This document shows, one piece after another, positions 35,878 through 45,294 of a stretch of DNA of 64,000 bases. The stretch covers positions 6,200,001 to 6,264,000 of the forward strand of contig JABWDB010000006.1 in the NCBI GenBank assembly GCA_019614645.1, written 5' to 3'. Position numbers and translations under genes: made by a program. How positions within the stretch are numbered: the first letter of the stretch is position 1; every line of letters starts with the position of its first letter. The notes beneath the pieces were generated by a model, which did no database searches, was not told the origin of the DNA, and was given only the letters and a program-made list of their open reading frames with translations. Origin of the DNA: Stratiolaelaps scimitus (lineage: Eukaryota; Arthropoda; Arachnida; Mesostigmata; Laelapidae).

Positions 35878-36060
35878 GTACAAGAACTCTCTTCTATCTA
35901 TAACTGTTGATCTGCACTCACTGAGGGTCTCGACAAGCTTGAGCATCACACCGCCAACGTGTAGATCGCCCATGACCCGTAGTTTGCGTTCCACCTTGAG
36001 ATCGGTAACAAAGATGCGCAGCTCCCACGAGCCATCGATCCTGACGCCGTTCGCAAACAT
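19955..36060 (-). CDS. Fit1: Fermitin/kindlin (UNC-112 family), complete, ten coding exons
   Basis: Cytoplasmic adaptor that binds integrin beta tails and, with talin, activates integrins at adhesion sites. Coding exons in minus-strand order: 36060-35922, 28528-28302, 27556-27251, 26836-26555, 26277-26105, 23067-22840, 21475-21310, 21046-20782, 20458-20358, 20092-19955. They total 2025 nt, 674 residues, close to the 680 of human kindlin-2, and all phases agree. F0 lies at about 5-90 ([22 protein letters not shown]), F1 in exons 2-3, F2 from about 225 split by a PH domain at about 376-460, and F3/PTB at about 520-674 ([18 protein letters not shown]). The ATG at 36060 is chosen because an in-frame stop lies upstream at 36141-36139. 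TTCAG just before it suggests a spliced 5' UTR exon further up. The F1 loop lacks the poly-lysine run of vertebrate kindlins, and the QW integrin-binding pair reads AW (609-610). The symbol follows Drosophila usage; orthology to one paralogue is not shown. Confidence 0.97.
20358..20458 (-). CDS. Fit1: Kindlin exon 9 (F3, integrin-binding strand)
   Basis: 33 codons after the split Gly, reading [22 protein letters not shown] at residues 609-610 aligns with Q614-W615 of human kindlin-2, which contacts integrin beta tails. Confidence 0.95.
20782..21046 (-). CDS. Fit1: Kindlin exon 8 (F3 start)
   Basis: Encodes [18 protein letters not shown] and [19 protein letters not shown]. It ends in phase 1 before an unusual donor, GTTCGT. 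The phase and the alignment with human kindlin-2 both support that choice. Confidence 0.93.
21310..21475 (-). CDS. Fit1: Kindlin exon 7 (end of PH, F2 second half)
   Basis: Starts [20 protein letters not shown], followed by [12 protein letters not shown]. Acceptor GTACAG, donor GTTAGT. Confidence 0.95.
21476..22839 (-). other. Kindlin intron 6
   Basis: Contains a compound AT and GA microsatellite at 21615-21700, with the 10-mer ACACGTGTAT on both sides of the first tract (about 21604 and 21664). No gene is seen. Confidence 0.75.
22840..23067 (-). CDS. Fit1: Kindlin exon 6 (PH domain)
   Basis: Encodes [19 protein letters not shown] through EGMTEYWLR, the PH domain inserted in F2. The acceptor ACACTAG is weak but fixes the phase. 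Donor GTAAGG. Confidence 0.95.
23068..26104 (-). other. Kindlin intron 5 (3 kb)
   Basis: Contains (TAT)n at about 23346-23364 and 25287-25309, (AT)n near 25540-25560, a SINE tail at 25470-25540 and a CAG/CAA-rich plus-strand open frame at 25050-25195. Confidence 0.75.
25470..25540 (-). mobile_element. SINE 3'-tail fragment
   Basis: On the minus strand it reads GTACCGTGGACGTTAAAGG, then TTGGCTGTAGGTCAGCCCGG and AAAATTTATTTATT. The hairpin loop differs from copy A while the stem is kept. Confidence 0.65.
26105..26277 (-). CDS. Fit1: Kindlin exon 5 (F2 to PH linker)
   Basis: Encodes [20 protein letters not shown] followed by the conserved [11 protein letters not shown] and [12 protein letters not shown]. 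It ends in phase 2 at donor GTGAGT; the split codon restores Lys. Confidence 0.95.
26555..26836 (-). CDS. Fit1: Kindlin exon 4 (F2 first half)
   Basis: 94 codons, including [29 protein letters not shown] and [16 protein letters not shown], all strongly conserved kindlin F2 sequence. Acceptor ATTACAG, donor GTAGGG. Confidence 0.97.
26837..28301 (-). other. Kindlin introns 2 and 3
   Basis: Intron 2 is 27557-28301 and intron 3 is 26837-27250, separated by exon 3. Intron 3 contains an (AT)n tract at about 27070-27101. Intron 2 has open frames on both strands near 27700-28050 that I could not assign to any family. Confidence 0.75.
27251..27556 (-). CDS. Fit1: Kindlin exon 3 (F1 and its loop)
   Basis: 102 codons, phase 0 at both ends. 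It starts [10 protein letters not shown] and runs through a Ser/Asn/Gln-rich, poorly conserved F1 loop (about residues 140-215) that has no lysine tract. It ends FKPPNDIK before donor GTAATA. Confidence 0.93.
28302..28528 (-). CDS. Fit1: Kindlin exon 2 (F0 end, F1 start)
   Basis: Carries the family hallmark [10 protein letters not shown] and [16 protein letters not shown]. The acceptor is ATTTCAG and the donor GTAGCC follows CTATGCAAG; the join to exon 3 reads KLCKELGIRH. Confidence 0.95.
29303..29350 (+). repeat. Perfect tandem duplication of a 24 bp unit
   Basis: Two identical 24-base units in a row (29303-29326 and 29327-29350), each starting TGTTTGAACTTG and ending ACTCCTC. Lies in kindlin intron 1. 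Confidence 0.9.
29965..30006 (+). repeat. 14 bp minisatellite, three units
   Basis: CTGCATCGGGTACC is repeated head to tail, the third unit with one change. Lies in kindlin intron 1. Confidence 0.9.
31040..31085 (-). mobile_element. SINE 3'-tail fragment (decayed)
   Basis: On the minus strand TTGGCTGTGGGTCAGGCCGG is followed by an A-rich end. Just upstream on the plus strand (about 30990) TGGCTCAGTAGG resembles a Pol III A box, but in the opposite orientation and without a B box. Confidence 0.5.
31659..31701 (+). repeat. GA-rich compound repeat (GAGA/GAGC)
   Basis: GA repeats surround GAGCGAGCGAGC. A mirror arrangement (CT repeats plus CGCTCGCTCG) lies at 34501-34535 in the same intron. GAGA tracts can bind GAGA-type factors; here that is only a possibility. 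Confidence 0.75.
34501..34535 (+). repeat. CT-rich compound repeat (CT/CTCG)
   Basis: CT repeats run into CGCTCGCTCGCTCGCTC, the reverse-complement style of the repeat at 31.7 kb. Confidence 0.75.
35922..36060 (-). CDS. Fit1: Kindlin exon 1 (F0 start)
   Basis: Encodes residues 1-46, from [16 protein letters not shown] to KLVETL, the ubiquitin-like F0 core. The donor GTGAGT follows a single A, so the split codon with exon 2 (A+AT) gives Asn. Confidence 0.95.
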
Positions 36061-37256
36061 CTCTGAAGCGTGGTAAGCGATCCGAGTTTCAAGACGGGGA
36101 CAGGATGACAGAGCGCTGTGCCAAGATGATGGCACAGGCTAACTACGAACAGCTATCTGAAGCCACGCTGGATTCTGTAAACAGTCAAATAGATTCACCG
36201 TTATCTCAATATACGTACTACAATACAATGTCACTGTAATAACATGTAAATAATTACCCACACTTTCTGGGACCTTTCCCATTCGCTAAACCTGCACATA
36301 TGCCGATATTATATAATTTATATCTAAAACGGCTCATTTCAAATGCCACAATCTTTGTAGCCATAATATTTAATCGGCTATTTTTCCCCAAGCTAACCAG
36401 ACCTGCCACTAAAGTCACTTTTATCATCGCCGACATCGGGTCACTGTACACTTCCTTTGCATCCGCCCGCATCACAGAATACGGCTGGATGCTGCTTCTT
36501 CTGCTGTGGTGTGGGCGACCCGAACGAGAGATTCACAGAAGGCATAAAAGCCGCATCTTTCTCGTGCCATTTGACCAACCCAGCGGGCGCGTATCGACCG
36601 ACCGCTTTTCAGATCTCGGATTATCACCCACAACGTTGCCTCGTCATCTTGTCCGACACGTGAGGTTCGCCAGAGATGAGATACACGCTCGGGCACCAGG
36701 CGCCTAATGCACCAGGCGAATGATGCCATACATTTGGCGGCCATATGTCCCGTGATGCTAGCCGTATGCCAATATGTTCTACAGGCCATATTCCAGCATC
36801 TGTCAATTGCTTTCGGCACCGGGCTTTAGGCGAACGGGCTAACCATGACGGGTAGCTCAGAGACGCGACGGACCCAATCGATTGCTGAAACGCACTTAGC
36901 ATCAATGAATGAGAATTGTGCCCGCGCCAACCTCGTCGGGCAGTCACACCACGTATCAGGCATCGCCTCGACTCGCCACCCGGGTGAAGATCAAGACCGA
37001 AGTAAGGGAATCTAGCAAGGGAAAATCGCCTACTAACTGTAGGTAGCAAAGTACGCGCAGACTAACCACAACGCTAATAATTGGCCTCAAATCTCACTCA
37101 AATAGTATACAATCCGAAGACAGTTCCCATGTAGGCGGGAAAAGTTAGATGCCACAGACTAATTAGCAGCAGCAGCAGAAGCATAATTTCATTAAACCGC
37201 AGATCACACCGACTGTTTTTCAATGTACACGTTGGTTTCCCTGGTAAACTACCAAT

Positions 37257-37512
37257 GTACTTTCAGAGCAAAGCGAATGTCAAGGGCCATGGAGCCGCGT
37301 GTTCGAAAGTGCTCTCGACAGTAGCTTCTCTTATTGCATGTCGCGGAGAGATCGCTTTCAAAATCAACATGCTGTTCGCTTTTGAAATACACAACAGAAA
37401 CGACCAGCTTAGATAATTCAAATACCCAAAAAATATCGCCGTCCAGTGTCACCTTACCAGCACCATGATATTCAACCTTCTTTTTACCCGTGTCAGTGTA
37501 ATCCGAGCTCAA
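37257..37512 (-). CDS. Unassigned open frame, possible internal exon
   Basis: About 85 codons open on the minus strand from after a TAG inside the inverted repeat at 37517. The residues have a protein-like mix: GAGKVTLDGDIFWVFELSKL, VVYFKSEQHVDFESDL and two cysteines. It stops at KVHW, where AAA/GTACAT could act as a weak donor. No start codon other than TTG is present, so it would have to be an exon or a TE remnant. I do not recognise the family. Confidence 0.25.
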
Positions 37513-37516
37513 CCCG

Positions 37517-37653
37517 TCCGTATGCTATTTGTAACGGCTGCCGAAAAACGTCCCCGACCTCCAACCGGTCTAATCCGCTGGCACCGGGTCTGATCCGTAG
37601 TTCAAAGCTAAACGATCCCTTGACTGACGGCCATGAAATAGCATACTAACGGA
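37517..37653. mobile_element. Small inverted-repeat element (MITE-like)
   Basis: TCCGTATGCTATTT (37517-37530) recurs as its reverse complement at 37636-37653 with TA inserted (AAATAGCATAC, then TAACGGA). The 137 bp interior has no coding potential but contains two similar CCGG(G)TCT(A/G)ATCCG segments. The size fits a MITE. No clear target duplication was seen, so the call is tentative. Confidence 0.35.
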
Positions 37654-37911
37654 CCGAGTCCGACGCCCAAACGAAGAGCGGGTCAAAATCCACTATAACA
37701 TCATTGGTTCCGTCATGTGTCGGATTTCGCTTGTCTTGAATCGGCTCTCACACCCCGTCAGGCAGCGATTGTCATATCACGAATCGAACAGTTTGACCAC
37801 GCGGCCCCTACGGTTGCTTGTAATTTGTTACGAACATGAGCGGAAACGGCTCCCGTTAACGCAGAATCCATTTCAAAGTTATATAGTTCATTACTTTCCA
37901 TATTGTAACTG

Positions 37912-37960
<49 letters not shown>

Positions 37961-38383
37961 AGGACAAATGGGTACAGTTGGGAATACAGCTGTATTCGTT
38001 CCTTAACTGCTCAGCGTTCTAGTTGCTAGAACTACAGCAGCAGGAGATGGTGGAATGAATTGAATCACCACATTCAAGCAGACAGCCTGCCAACCATCTG
38101 CTGTAGTAACAACGCTCGATTTACGTTAGCTATCCGCAAATGCAATTCACAGCAGCAACACATTGGAATGAAATGCGGCCTAAACTACCAATCGGGATTG
38201 GAACTATTTGAGCTATTTTTATTTGAAATTTCAGCAGAAGCCCACTTATTCATTTATACTACTCTGCATTTATGGCGAATGGATATTTTTTAATTTTACT
38301 TTCAATCGAGGTCTCTGCCCCTGCCGCGCCCATGTGCTAAATCGTTAATAGGAGCAAGCTTCGTTCGTTCGCTGTTCTCTTCG

Positions 38384-38395
38384 AGCTTGTTCTAC

Positions 38396-38445
<50 letters not shown>

Positions 38446-38459
38446 GTAGCTTGTTCTAC
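38384..38459. repeat. (AT)n tract inside inverted and direct repeats
   Basis: CTACATAAT (38392-38400) and ATTATGTAG (38441-38449) bracket the AT tract. AGCTTGTTCTAC also occurs on both sides in direct orientation (38384-38395 and 38448-38459). Confidence 0.9.
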
Positions 38460-40653
38460 GTTATATATATATATATGGAACCGCAAAAATAGTCGAAATA
38501 AGCTCTTCGCAGGTCATTTCGTTGAACATTAGAAATCACAATCGGGCATTGCTACAGCGTCATTGCTTACTTCGACATCGAAGGTATAAATCATTTTTGT
38601 TAACACCTCGATTTTTATAACGGCCCTAAGTTGTTCGCACTTGCCACTTTCCGGGTTAACGTGTCACAGCTAGCTGACGCCCAAATAGAAAAAAAGACGT
38701 CATATACCAGAAACATGAAGGAACATGACAAGAAAGGTTGATGACCCGTAAACAAGAACGCGCGTATACAAACATGCTCAGTTAGCAAAAAAAAACAACT
38801 ATGATCCCCAAGCAAACACAGATAATAATAATTATGATGATTATTATTACTATAAATATATAATAGACGCACTACTCGCAATGTATTACAACTCGTGGCG
38901 AAGCTCGTCCCATCTCAGCTGTGTACAGACCCAAGCGTCGGTTCCATAGAGGTAACATTGTGCTCGCTACCGACCCGCCTTGCCATCACACAACATCGTC
39001 GCTACGTATTCTTCCCATTTGAATAGGTGGTATTCCACTCGAGATTGTAATCTCCTCGAACCGCTGCGATACACGGCTGGCTGCAAAGAGCGACACCCAG
39101 CGAAACATGAACAATATCTAATAATCCATTGTAATAACAAGCTATATAGGGATAGGCCGGTAGACTGAGAACAGTTCAACACGCCCCGACGACCGTTACA
39201 GCTTTCAGCTTCGCGACGATTGATTCACCGTCGCCCTCTAGCCGCGCGCGTCAGCCAAATGTCATAATAAAAAACAGTATAGGATTGCTTATCTCGCTTT
39301 AGGCGGAGGCATTGTGGCTATTGTGTGCGTTTTTCTGCTATGGTTTCCTTCTCTTAGGCGGTATTATTATACTCGTTTAGGCCGCGAGGGGCATATTGGA
39401 TTGTGATGCCGATCGGGTCGGGTAAATTCGAAGTGAAAACGATCGGAACGGAGGACGACAGATTGATAGTATACATAGTACGAGCCGTTCATATGCAACA
39501 GGTTCCAGCAATACGCTCCATGCGATAATCGGCACATCCATCAATACACTGGATGAGACTACGCTGTTTGCTTACGGCAGCATCGATAAATCGTTCAGTG
39601 GCATGTCCCCGCAGCCACCATCCGAATATTTGATCGAGGGTTGGCCTAAAACACACCCGCCGTCTCGTACCGCCATACGATTAGTAAGCAGGCAATTTGT
39701 ACACGACATCACGGCTCAGTGGTCACGCTGCGGAGTACATAACCAAACGAATTTGCCCATTCGAATTCACTCGTATCGCTAATCACGCGTCATCGCCGAG
39801 TTCAGTTAATAAAATAGAGCCGGGTGTATGTTTCACTGAGCCACTACGTCATTTCTCGCTCTGAAGCAAGTCGGGTCGGCGAGTTTGCTCGACGACTGGT
39901 TAACGGTACAACTGGTTAGTTAGTTCATTTCCGCGAAGCGTTCTCTTCTTAGCAAAAGCGATCTAAAAAGGACAGTCGACTATAACAATAATAGCTGGCT
40001 GACCGGTCCCGGTGTTGGCCTTTCGCTTTCAGCCGAGCTCGATGGAACGAAAAGCTTTGACGTATAATCTCATGATGGAAGAACCGGTCGGCCCTTAGGC
40101 GAGCCGTTCGCCCCGACTAGCCGGCCGGTCCTGGCTGGCTGACCGGGTACCAGCAAGCGTTATTATACTAACAGAGTGCCGCCAAAGAAAACACGTGGAA
40201 ACAACCCCGCGCGCTCCTGACAACACCGCTGCTGCTGCTTCTGCAGATAGGCTGGCTCGACATTCGTTCGTTCGACCGCCGGTCTAATATGTTCACAAAC
40301 TGAGCTCTACATACGGCGAGGTTGTAGTTCTGCCCACCACTTCGTGGTGGCCGCCATCGCCCAGCATCAGAGAAAAAGAGAGAGAGAGAGAGGAAGTGTG
40401 CTTGTCTCCGTTTTACAATGCACCGCTCGTTGTGAAGGTCGTCACCAACCGCTACCCGCCGTAGGCACACAGCAAGCAGAATCGTACAGACCAGCACGTA
40501 GTGTCAAAGCAGACACGCTGCAAATGGTACAGGCTTGGAAATGTTAGGTGAACATAATGAGAGCTACGATCGAACGCATGTTGCCTTCATTTGAGTTCCG
40601 TTATCAGTTAAGATAGCAATTATAGACGTGTTTAGCAACTTAAGGGAGTTAGT

Positions 40654-40868
40654 CTACTCGCTCGTTTTGCCCTGACCAGGCCCCAACTTGTCAAGTTGAC
40701 AAGTTCTCAATAGTCGTTCAGATGCGACAGCACAGATGTGTAGATTTAAATCATCAAACGCTGTCACACGAATGGGATAGCCGTGACGCGGGACCAACCC
40801 CTGCCAGCCCAATGGAAGATCAAGGTCAAACTTGCAGGTCATTATCATTTTCAATACCCGTGTGAACT
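40654..40868 (-). CDS. Unassigned open frame, possible terminal exon
   Basis: The minus-strand frame follows TTTCAATAG, usable as an acceptor, and reads KFTRVLKMIMTCKFDLDLPL, then GWQGLVPRHGYPIRVTAFDD, ending GPGQGKTSE before TAG. The composition looks protein-like, but I recognise no domain and no partner exon. It may be chance. Confidence 0.2.
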
Positions 40869-41200
40869 TCTATTGAAACTAAATAGTCACTATTCACGGA
40901 TAGCGGAGAAGATGGGGCGAACAGACGTCAAGTTGTAGCAATACTGCACCGAAAACAGGCAAACATTTGTCAAGGCGAAACGCTGGCAACGCATCAGCAA
41001 ATGTTCGCCCGTGCCTCAAGCGCAGATCCCTACAATTGTTAAAGTCCTCGAAATTTCCCATCCAACATACACAAAAAGAACCCTGTGCACGTACCGTGTC
41101 TACACAGACCGAGTTCGGGGATCTGTGGCGCATGGACCAGCTCGCTGTTCACCTTCTTACTCGGGAGTTAGGGCAGTCACAGATAGCGGATGCGACAATA

Positions 41201-41239
41201 TGAGTTGCGCGGCGGCAGCCAGCCAGCCGCCCCGATCGT
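41201..41239 (+). CDS. Candidate first coding exon (start codon plus donor)
   Basis: ATG within ACAATATGAGTTGC opens MSCAAAASQPPRS and runs into GTAAGTAAAC, a near-consensus donor. The same frame is open well upstream. No downstream exon could be paired with it, so this stays a candidate 5' end of a plus-strand gene. Confidence 0.22.
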
Positions 41240-41655
41240 GGTAAGTAAACATTTGAAAAGTGGGTTAAAATAGCATTTGCCAACGATGAAGTGGGCTAAC
41301 GCCAACCGGCGATCGTACAGCCGCACCTCACCGGGTCGCTCACTAGTTGCCAAGTACGAGACGCTGAAAAAGCTAGTCGCAACGATTGACTAGTTAAACA
41401 TTTAGCTATACGTCCGTCTACCTATATATATGTTAGTCTGCTATCATTGGTTTCGACAAAAAGCTCTGCCACCAGAATATAGAATGACACTAACGTCTCA
41501 CTAATGCTGTAGTATCCGGCACTCCCCGTATCCGACACGTGGCTGGAGGGGGCCCACTGTTCTCACGGCGTGTTCTATATACAAAATCGTATGTATGTCC
41601 GTCTCTTGCACCGTCTCTCCTCGATCTCGCACAGTTACTGGTTACGCACGCAAGT

Positions 41656-41690
<35 letters not shown>

Positions 41691-42878
41691 CCCTTTTCCG
41701 GCTCGATTGCTGCCTCACCTTGACTACAAGCACGATACCATCGCCACCATGTGGGGCGAGCCTGTCCCGTTGCTTTCAATTACAGAACGCGAAGAGCCAG
41801 TGAGGTCAATGAAGGCCAACCGTCGTTGAGGAGAGCCTGCGACGAGGGTGGACTGCGTTTAGTTCACGCTACGCAGAGTATCGGTGGCAGCAACCGCCTG
41901 TTCTACCTGTATAGGACTCTTCGTAGGCACACTCTAGTTTGGCCAGAGTTACGAAGGCCTCTTCGTCCACCTACTACAACTGCCCTGCCAGCAACACGGG
42001 ATAGCCTACCCGACACAAGGCAACTACTCTCTCTCTCTCTCTCTAACTTTCTATCTATCTCTGTACAGAGGCTCAGCAACACCAGAGGCAGACCTCCCAT
42101 ACAAAGCAAGAGCAGTGCAGACAGCACAAAACCACGGCGTCTAGACCGTGGCTGGCTCAACGGCCTGATGATGTTGGTCAGCACAGACACTTCACGGTGG
42201 TGCCCTCCTCCTGCAGCCGTCACGAGGGGTCCTGGTGAACCAACAACGGCTGCTTCGGCTGGCGCTCTTGCTGCCGCTGCTGCTGCTGTTGTCAATCTTT
42301 GGTAGCATGGGAAACAAGAGTAGCTTAGTAGCAGTAGTAGCAGTATTGCAACGGCTTGCCAATCGTTATTCGTAGCACAATCAGCCCGAAGGCGGAGACC
42401 GCCCACTCATCATTCGTATCCACATAAGCGAACGAAGGCGACCCCGGAAGAGCAGGCTGGATATTGACATCAATACCCATATAGACAGATGTTGCATAGG
42501 TATACAGGGATGTGTCGTACGTAGACGTGATCGGTCATCTCAGTACACGCGGCGTGGAACACTCAAAGGTGAATGCCATACCTTAAGCATAGAGAAACTA
42601 GAGTGAATTTAGTTCGATTCTCGGCTCTTAGCTTGGTAGAAAGCAAGAAGCAATTTGCCAGGTGTACCTAATAACAAATAGGACTACACATAGGAGGAGA
42701 GTGAGACACTGTAAATTATTGCTGAGCTAGAGTAAGCCGATAACGGGATCACTGGCAACCATCTATTATTACTATTCAAGGTCATTCCTACCATTTCATA
42801 GAATAATAGAAATATGAATTGAAAAAGCTGCCACTACTATTTAACACTGATTACAGTTAAAAAAAAGAACACGTACAG

Positions 42879-42881
<3 letters not shown>

Positions 42882-42934
<53 letters not shown>
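42882..42934 (+). repeat. (AT)n microsatellite, about 53 bp
   Basis: Pure AT dinucleotides in a non-coding stretch. Confidence 0.95.
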
Positions 42935-42937
<3 letters not shown>

Positions 42938-44130
42938 ATCAGACCATTCGAACAAGCATAGACAGCTGGAGAAGAATGGAATTATTCCCGGTAATCACGA
43001 GTGACTTGGGGACGACACGACGCCGAGAATACGAACACATACAAAGAAAGACTCACAGACAAACACCGACACGGACACGGGCAGAGATTCACGCCAATCG
43101 CAACAGAGGCATCGCTCACTCCAGAGGCAAACTGCAACTATTCACCGCGGCCAACCAGTGCTAGCCACAGAGGTAGCAGTACACAACATGCAGAGCATAC
43201 ACACACGTATATATATACATATATATATATGTACTGCTTACTATGATGTACGGACAACGACCCACAACTGTCACTCCAAACTGGCGGCGGAATATCGGCG
43301 ACGCCCACGCACTTCTATAAGAAGTTGCTGCTGCTGCTACCGCTGCCGTCGCCGCAGCAGCAGCAGCAGCAGCGACAATAACAACAGACTGTTGACAGCG
43401 ACATTTGCAGCTCGCTTTGGTTCGATGGTTGCCCCGATCTAGCCACATCCAACGGTTGGCCCTTCCCATAGTTGTACGATATTCGTGTCGTGAACACATC
43501 GCGATAGCCGAAAGTCAACGGGGATAAATACGTCTACGATAGATAGATAGTATACCCATATTAGACGGGCAATTCACTACGTCTCAAAGGAATCTAAACA
43601 TATTAGCAGCCTGTTGAAGCGATCTAAGCCCCTGTAGTCACGCGCGGTCTTCGAGGCTTAGCGAACACTCAAATCGCTCGAAATCTTGGTACTCGTAAAC
43701 TGTGCATTATATACAAACACGAATATGGGCTTTGCGTAGTGTACTAACTGATTGTGGTCGCTTGTTGCGTCAAATACAATAGTCGAGAGTGAGTTCATCC
43801 CTCTCAGCGTGCGTGCGTACGGGCGTGCGTGTGTGATTCTGAAGAGTGCAAGCACGTAATTTGAAGAAACGCTGTGCGAACATTCTGAGACACATTTATT
43901 TGACTCTTGTTTGCTGCTAAACGAAAGTGGTTTTGGCTTATTTTTTTAACATTTAAAAATCTCCCACATCCAAGAAATGTAGTTCAACAAATGGTCGCGC
44001 TTCCGCGATTCGGTTTCAAGATCAGCAATTTGGACTTGAGATGGACTCACTTCGGCAGCTGGAATATAAATACTCCTTGATCGTTTACACTCTATGAACA
44101 TAGGACTCATTGATATCTCATCAATATACG

Positions 44131-44134
<4 letters not shown>

Positions 44135-44171
<37 letters not shown>
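44135..44171 (+). repeat. (AT)n microsatellite
   Basis: Pure AT dinucleotides, non-coding. Confidence 0.95.
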
Positions 44172-44172
<1 letters not shown>

Positions 44173-44473
44173 CTTCGCGCTAGAATAAAACATCGAATGA
44201 TACGGTCTATAGAAGCATCATCTATCGATCTCGTCTATCGTCTACCGAATGCGATGGAAACGCATTGGAAACTGCCAAATACGAACTGGAGTCAGGAGAA
44301 ACACCATGCGAGCTATACACCGCTTCATTGATCCCCTTGTATGGCTGTGCGAGAAGATTGTATCAACGATTGTGCCAACGAGCGAACGCCTGCTGATTCC
44401 ATATCCATTCCGGCGTGTTGGCGCTACGAACTGCACGCGCTCGAGCGTCGACACATGAGACACATCCGCTGAG

Positions 44474-44495
44474 CAGCCGCCGCCGCCGCCGCCGC
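44474..44495 (+). repeat. (GCC)n run
   Basis: A short pure GCC trinucleotide run in a GC-rich patch upstream of the candidate signal-peptide gene. Confidence 0.85.
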
Positions 44496-44756
44496 TCGTA
44501 GAAGAGACAAATTCTCGCCGTTTACACAGCGGATCTCACATACACACACATATATATCTATATATATATTTATATATATATATATACGGCTACACCAAAC
44601 TCATAGTACGTTCATACATACGTGCGTACATCTAACAGCTGCATCCCACATGCGGTGGCGCCCGACAGCGGTCCCACCGCCATCACCGAAGCGGCGCTTG
44701 CAGTGGCTACAGCCGCTGCCGGCGGCATACTACAACTCCGCGCGACGATACTCCGC

Positions 44757-45144
44757 ATGGGAGCGATGAAACGAGCCGCTGCTGGTGAGTGTTCACTCCA
44801 TCCGCATACGGCAATGGACATACGGACACCCGTAAAGATACCACTACAAGCTGGTGGCTTTCTTAACATCACCGATTCGCGCGCGCGCGCGCGTTCGATA
44901 GCAGCAACTATGGGCGGGGGGGGGAGGGGGCATTGATGGTGACGACGGTGGTGACTTCGTTTCGCGATAGTACAACCTTCATTCAGTGTTCGGTGAATGG
45001 CGGCCTCACTCCGCAGAGCGGCAAATGATAGCAGCTGTGACGCTTAAAACATCCCAGCTGATTCTTTTTGCCCTGTGGTGGGCAACATCAGCAGCCGGCG
45101 CACGACGATTGACTCCCAGCGAACGTAGTCCCACAAGGCATGAA
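44757..45144 (+). CDS. Candidate 5' part of a secreted-protein gene (two exons)
   Basis: Exon a ends at 44784 at a consensus donor (GCTG/GTGAGT). Exon b starts at 44987 after TTCATTCAG. The join is in frame, and the ATG at 44757 or the later ATG at 45025 starts a frame containing TLKTSQLILFALWWATSAAG, a convincing signal-peptide core with a small-residue cleavage site, then ARRLTPSERSPTR. A possible exit donor is CATGAA/GTGTGT at 45144; otherwise the frame reads into a (CTA)n leucine run and stops at 45291. The later ATG puts the hydrophobic core nearer the N-terminus and fits a signal peptide better. The intron holds a GC alternation and a G run. No downstream exon was found, so the mature protein is unknown. 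Confidence 0.33.
44878..44930 (+). repeat. (GC)n alternation followed by a G-run
   Basis: About 14-16 bases of alternating GC (to 44893) are followed 20 bases later by GGGCGGGGGGGGGAGGGGG (44912-44930). These are Z-DNA-prone and G-quadruplex-prone sequences within 55 bp. Confidence 0.85.
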
Positions 45145-45294
45145 GTGTGTGTATATATGATACAAGACAGACGCATAATAAGGCGCTTGCTGATGTTAAC
45201 AGCGACGGTAGCAAATATGATTCGGGACGTTCGAGCCGTCCAATCACGACTACTGCTACTACTACTACTACTACTAATTGATGTGGTGTAATTG

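Larger units (their letters stand above)
28529..35921 (-). other. Kindlin intron 1 (7.4 kb)
   Basis: No nested gene is convincing. It holds tandem duplications at 29303-29350 and 29965-30006, a SINE tail at about 31040-31085, GA/GAGC compound repeats at about 31659-31701 and 34501-34535, (TAT)n near 33145-33160, a (CAG)n run at about 34660-34684 and (AT)n at 34832-34861. Such size and GAGA-like content is common for a first intron with regulatory function; that is inference. Confidence 0.8.
36064..44620. other. No named gene; upstream side of kindlin
   Basis: The kindlin promoter and any 5' UTR exon should lie here, but I cannot place them. Contains (AT)n at 37914-37941, 38398-38442, 41660-41686 and 42882-42934, GC-rich CAG/GCN runs near 42260-42290 and 43325-43375, and the candidate fragments listed separately. 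Confidence 0.5.

Noticed and set aside
35834..36076. Plus-strand frame beginning with Ile-Tyr repeats
   Set aside because: Antisense shadow of kindlin exon 1 plus an (AT)n tract. All IYIYIY frames in the window arise from (AT)n.
36133..36135. Upstream GTG as kindlin start
   Set aside because: Not an ATG, preceded at once by an in-frame stop, and it would add a non-conserved N-terminus. The ATG at 36060 fits the family.
36472..37049. 115- and 141-codon minus-strand frames upstream of kindlin
   Set aside because: They overlap each other in different frames, have no recognisable domain, and neither joins kindlin exon 1 in phase; an in-frame stop precedes the kindlin ATG.
41751..42406. Overlapping 184-codon plus and 167-codon minus frames
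   Set aside because: Both strands are open because of GC-rich and CT/GCN repeats. Neither has a recognisable family or splice support.
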